Both the position numbers and the translations under genes were made by a program. Below are positions 63,370 through 64,000 of a stretch of DNA of 64,000 nucleotides, piece by piece. The stretch lies in assembly GCA_014529385.2 (NCBI GenBank), contig CM043971.1, forward strand, positions 81,387,340 to 81,451,339, given 5' to 3'. The notes under the pieces are model-generated. The model was not told the DNA's origin. It saw only the letters and a list, made by a program, of their open reading frames with translations, and ran no database searches. The number at the start of each line of letters is the position of its first letter. Position 1 is the stretch's first letter. This DNA comes from Adiantum capillus-veneris. Its lineage: Eukaryota; Streptophyta; Polypodiopsida; Polypodiales; Pteridaceae.

Positions 63370-64000
63370 CGGAATCCATACACATGCATGAAAATAGAAA
63401 TGTTCTTATTTCCACACAATGCTATAAAAATCAACAAAGGAGAATAAAAACTTATGTTCAAATGTTTTTAGAACATGACATGGGTTTCCAATAAAATGAC
63501 ATGAAGTAAAATTGGTTTCATGAGATGTGAATACATCATATAATTTTATACACAGATTTAGGACTAGCCAAATTTGGACAACCATTCAAACCTCAAACTT
63601 CAGCTTCCAAAATGACCCATCTCCAAAGGCATGATTGCATCCTGAGTTGACATGGTTTGTTGAGAGGTAAGTTTGCTTAGGTCACCCTTGGCATTTATGA
63701 GATTTGGGTGGTTGTCTAAAACTCAAGAACACTAACAAGAAAATGACGATTGTCCAAATCTCATCACTTTGTCCATCATACATTTATGTATCTTATCATC
63801 TCTTACAAATACCAAAATTTAGAAATTGGTGAGAGTTAAAGAACCATATAGATATGAAGCCCAAACTTTATTTTGATAACTCATCCAAATCTTGGACCCA
63901 AGTTTCAAGGAGCATTTTTCTCATGGGGTTGCTACAATCGGTTAACCTATGGTTTTTGCACCATTTATATACATTGTTTTATTTCCAAGTGTTATCTCAA
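63370..64000. other. AT-rich sequence, nothing recognised
   Basis: No open frame above 60 codons and no repeat to other parts of the window noticed. ATAAAA/AATAAAA motifs near 63440-63450 could be a polyadenylation signal for the preceding frame. Confidence 0.4.

Noticed and set aside
1-64000. CRISPR array, bacterial operons, rRNA or intact tRNA genes
   Set aside because: No regularly spaced short repeats with unique spacers, no prokaryotic gene layout, and no cloverleaf-type or rRNA sequence noticed by eye; the tRNA-like hits are only primer-binding sites.

Overview
This is a retrotransposon-dominated stretch of a land-plant nuclear genome. The evidence is chromodomain Ty3/gypsy elements, Ty1/copia relics, DUF4283/CCHC-type LINEs, a plant-style hAT transposase tail with a GT-AG intron, a primer-binding site matching plant initiator tRNA-Met, and many CT/GA microsatellites. 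The species cannot be fixed from the sequence. No intact host gene is supported; nearly all recognisable coding sequence is transposon-derived.

Layout. (1) 1-11869 is a three-layer nest. An old plus-strand gypsy relic (10205-11869, with a 493-bp LTR) was invaded by an internally deleted copia element (1-10204). The copia was then invaded by minus-strand chromovirus copy 1 (1123-9319, target duplication GCATT). (2) 11870-13400 holds an LTR-like fragment, a 30-bp tandem repeat and a degenerate GTTAGCAGA-type repeat. (3) 13441-13901 is the 3' end of a hAT transposase gene with one intron. (4) 13902-28517 is a decayed plant LINE (ORF1, endonuclease, FADD reverse transcriptase, zf-RVT, poly-A), split by chromovirus copy 2 (19217-27900, target duplication CTTTC). 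Copy 2 has a 1704-codon uninterrupted polyprotein and almost identical 1477-bp LTRs, so it looks very young. (5) 28518-30060 has another gypsy chromodomain relic and a TATA-bearing spacer. (6) 30125-35388 is a well-preserved LINE bracketed by CT microsatellites. Its ORF1, ORF2 and a C-terminal extension share one reading frame broken only by two UAG codons. (7) 36064-36769 is a solo LTR with target duplication ATAGA. (8) 36770-50570 is AT-rich decayed DNA with a 128-bp and a 485-bp tandem duplication, a copia relic (40657-44310), a 29-G run and a three-unit higher-order repeat. (9) 50575-55740 is a decayed gypsy element with a tRNA-iMet primer site, followed by a copia RNase H tail. (10) 56685-57555 is an unidentified gene-like stretch overlapping a long foldback. 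(11) 60278-61895 is a gypsy relic whose RNase H/zinc-binding part is inverted relative to its integrase core.

The two chromovirus copies (about 98% alike by eye in most regions) have contrasting states. Copy 2 keeps primer site, polypurine tract, open polyprotein and both LTRs. Copy 1 has two frameshifts and a ~486-bp deletion removing the end of one LTR plus the polypurine tract. Their LTRs also differ in one ~220-bp block in the upstream part, suggesting subfamilies with different promoters. The most unusual object is the LINE at 30125-35388 (single-frame UAG organisation, GC-rich repeated 5' leader, hairpin near the 3' end, microsatellite target). All identities are by eye; alignments to other copies would decide most questions.
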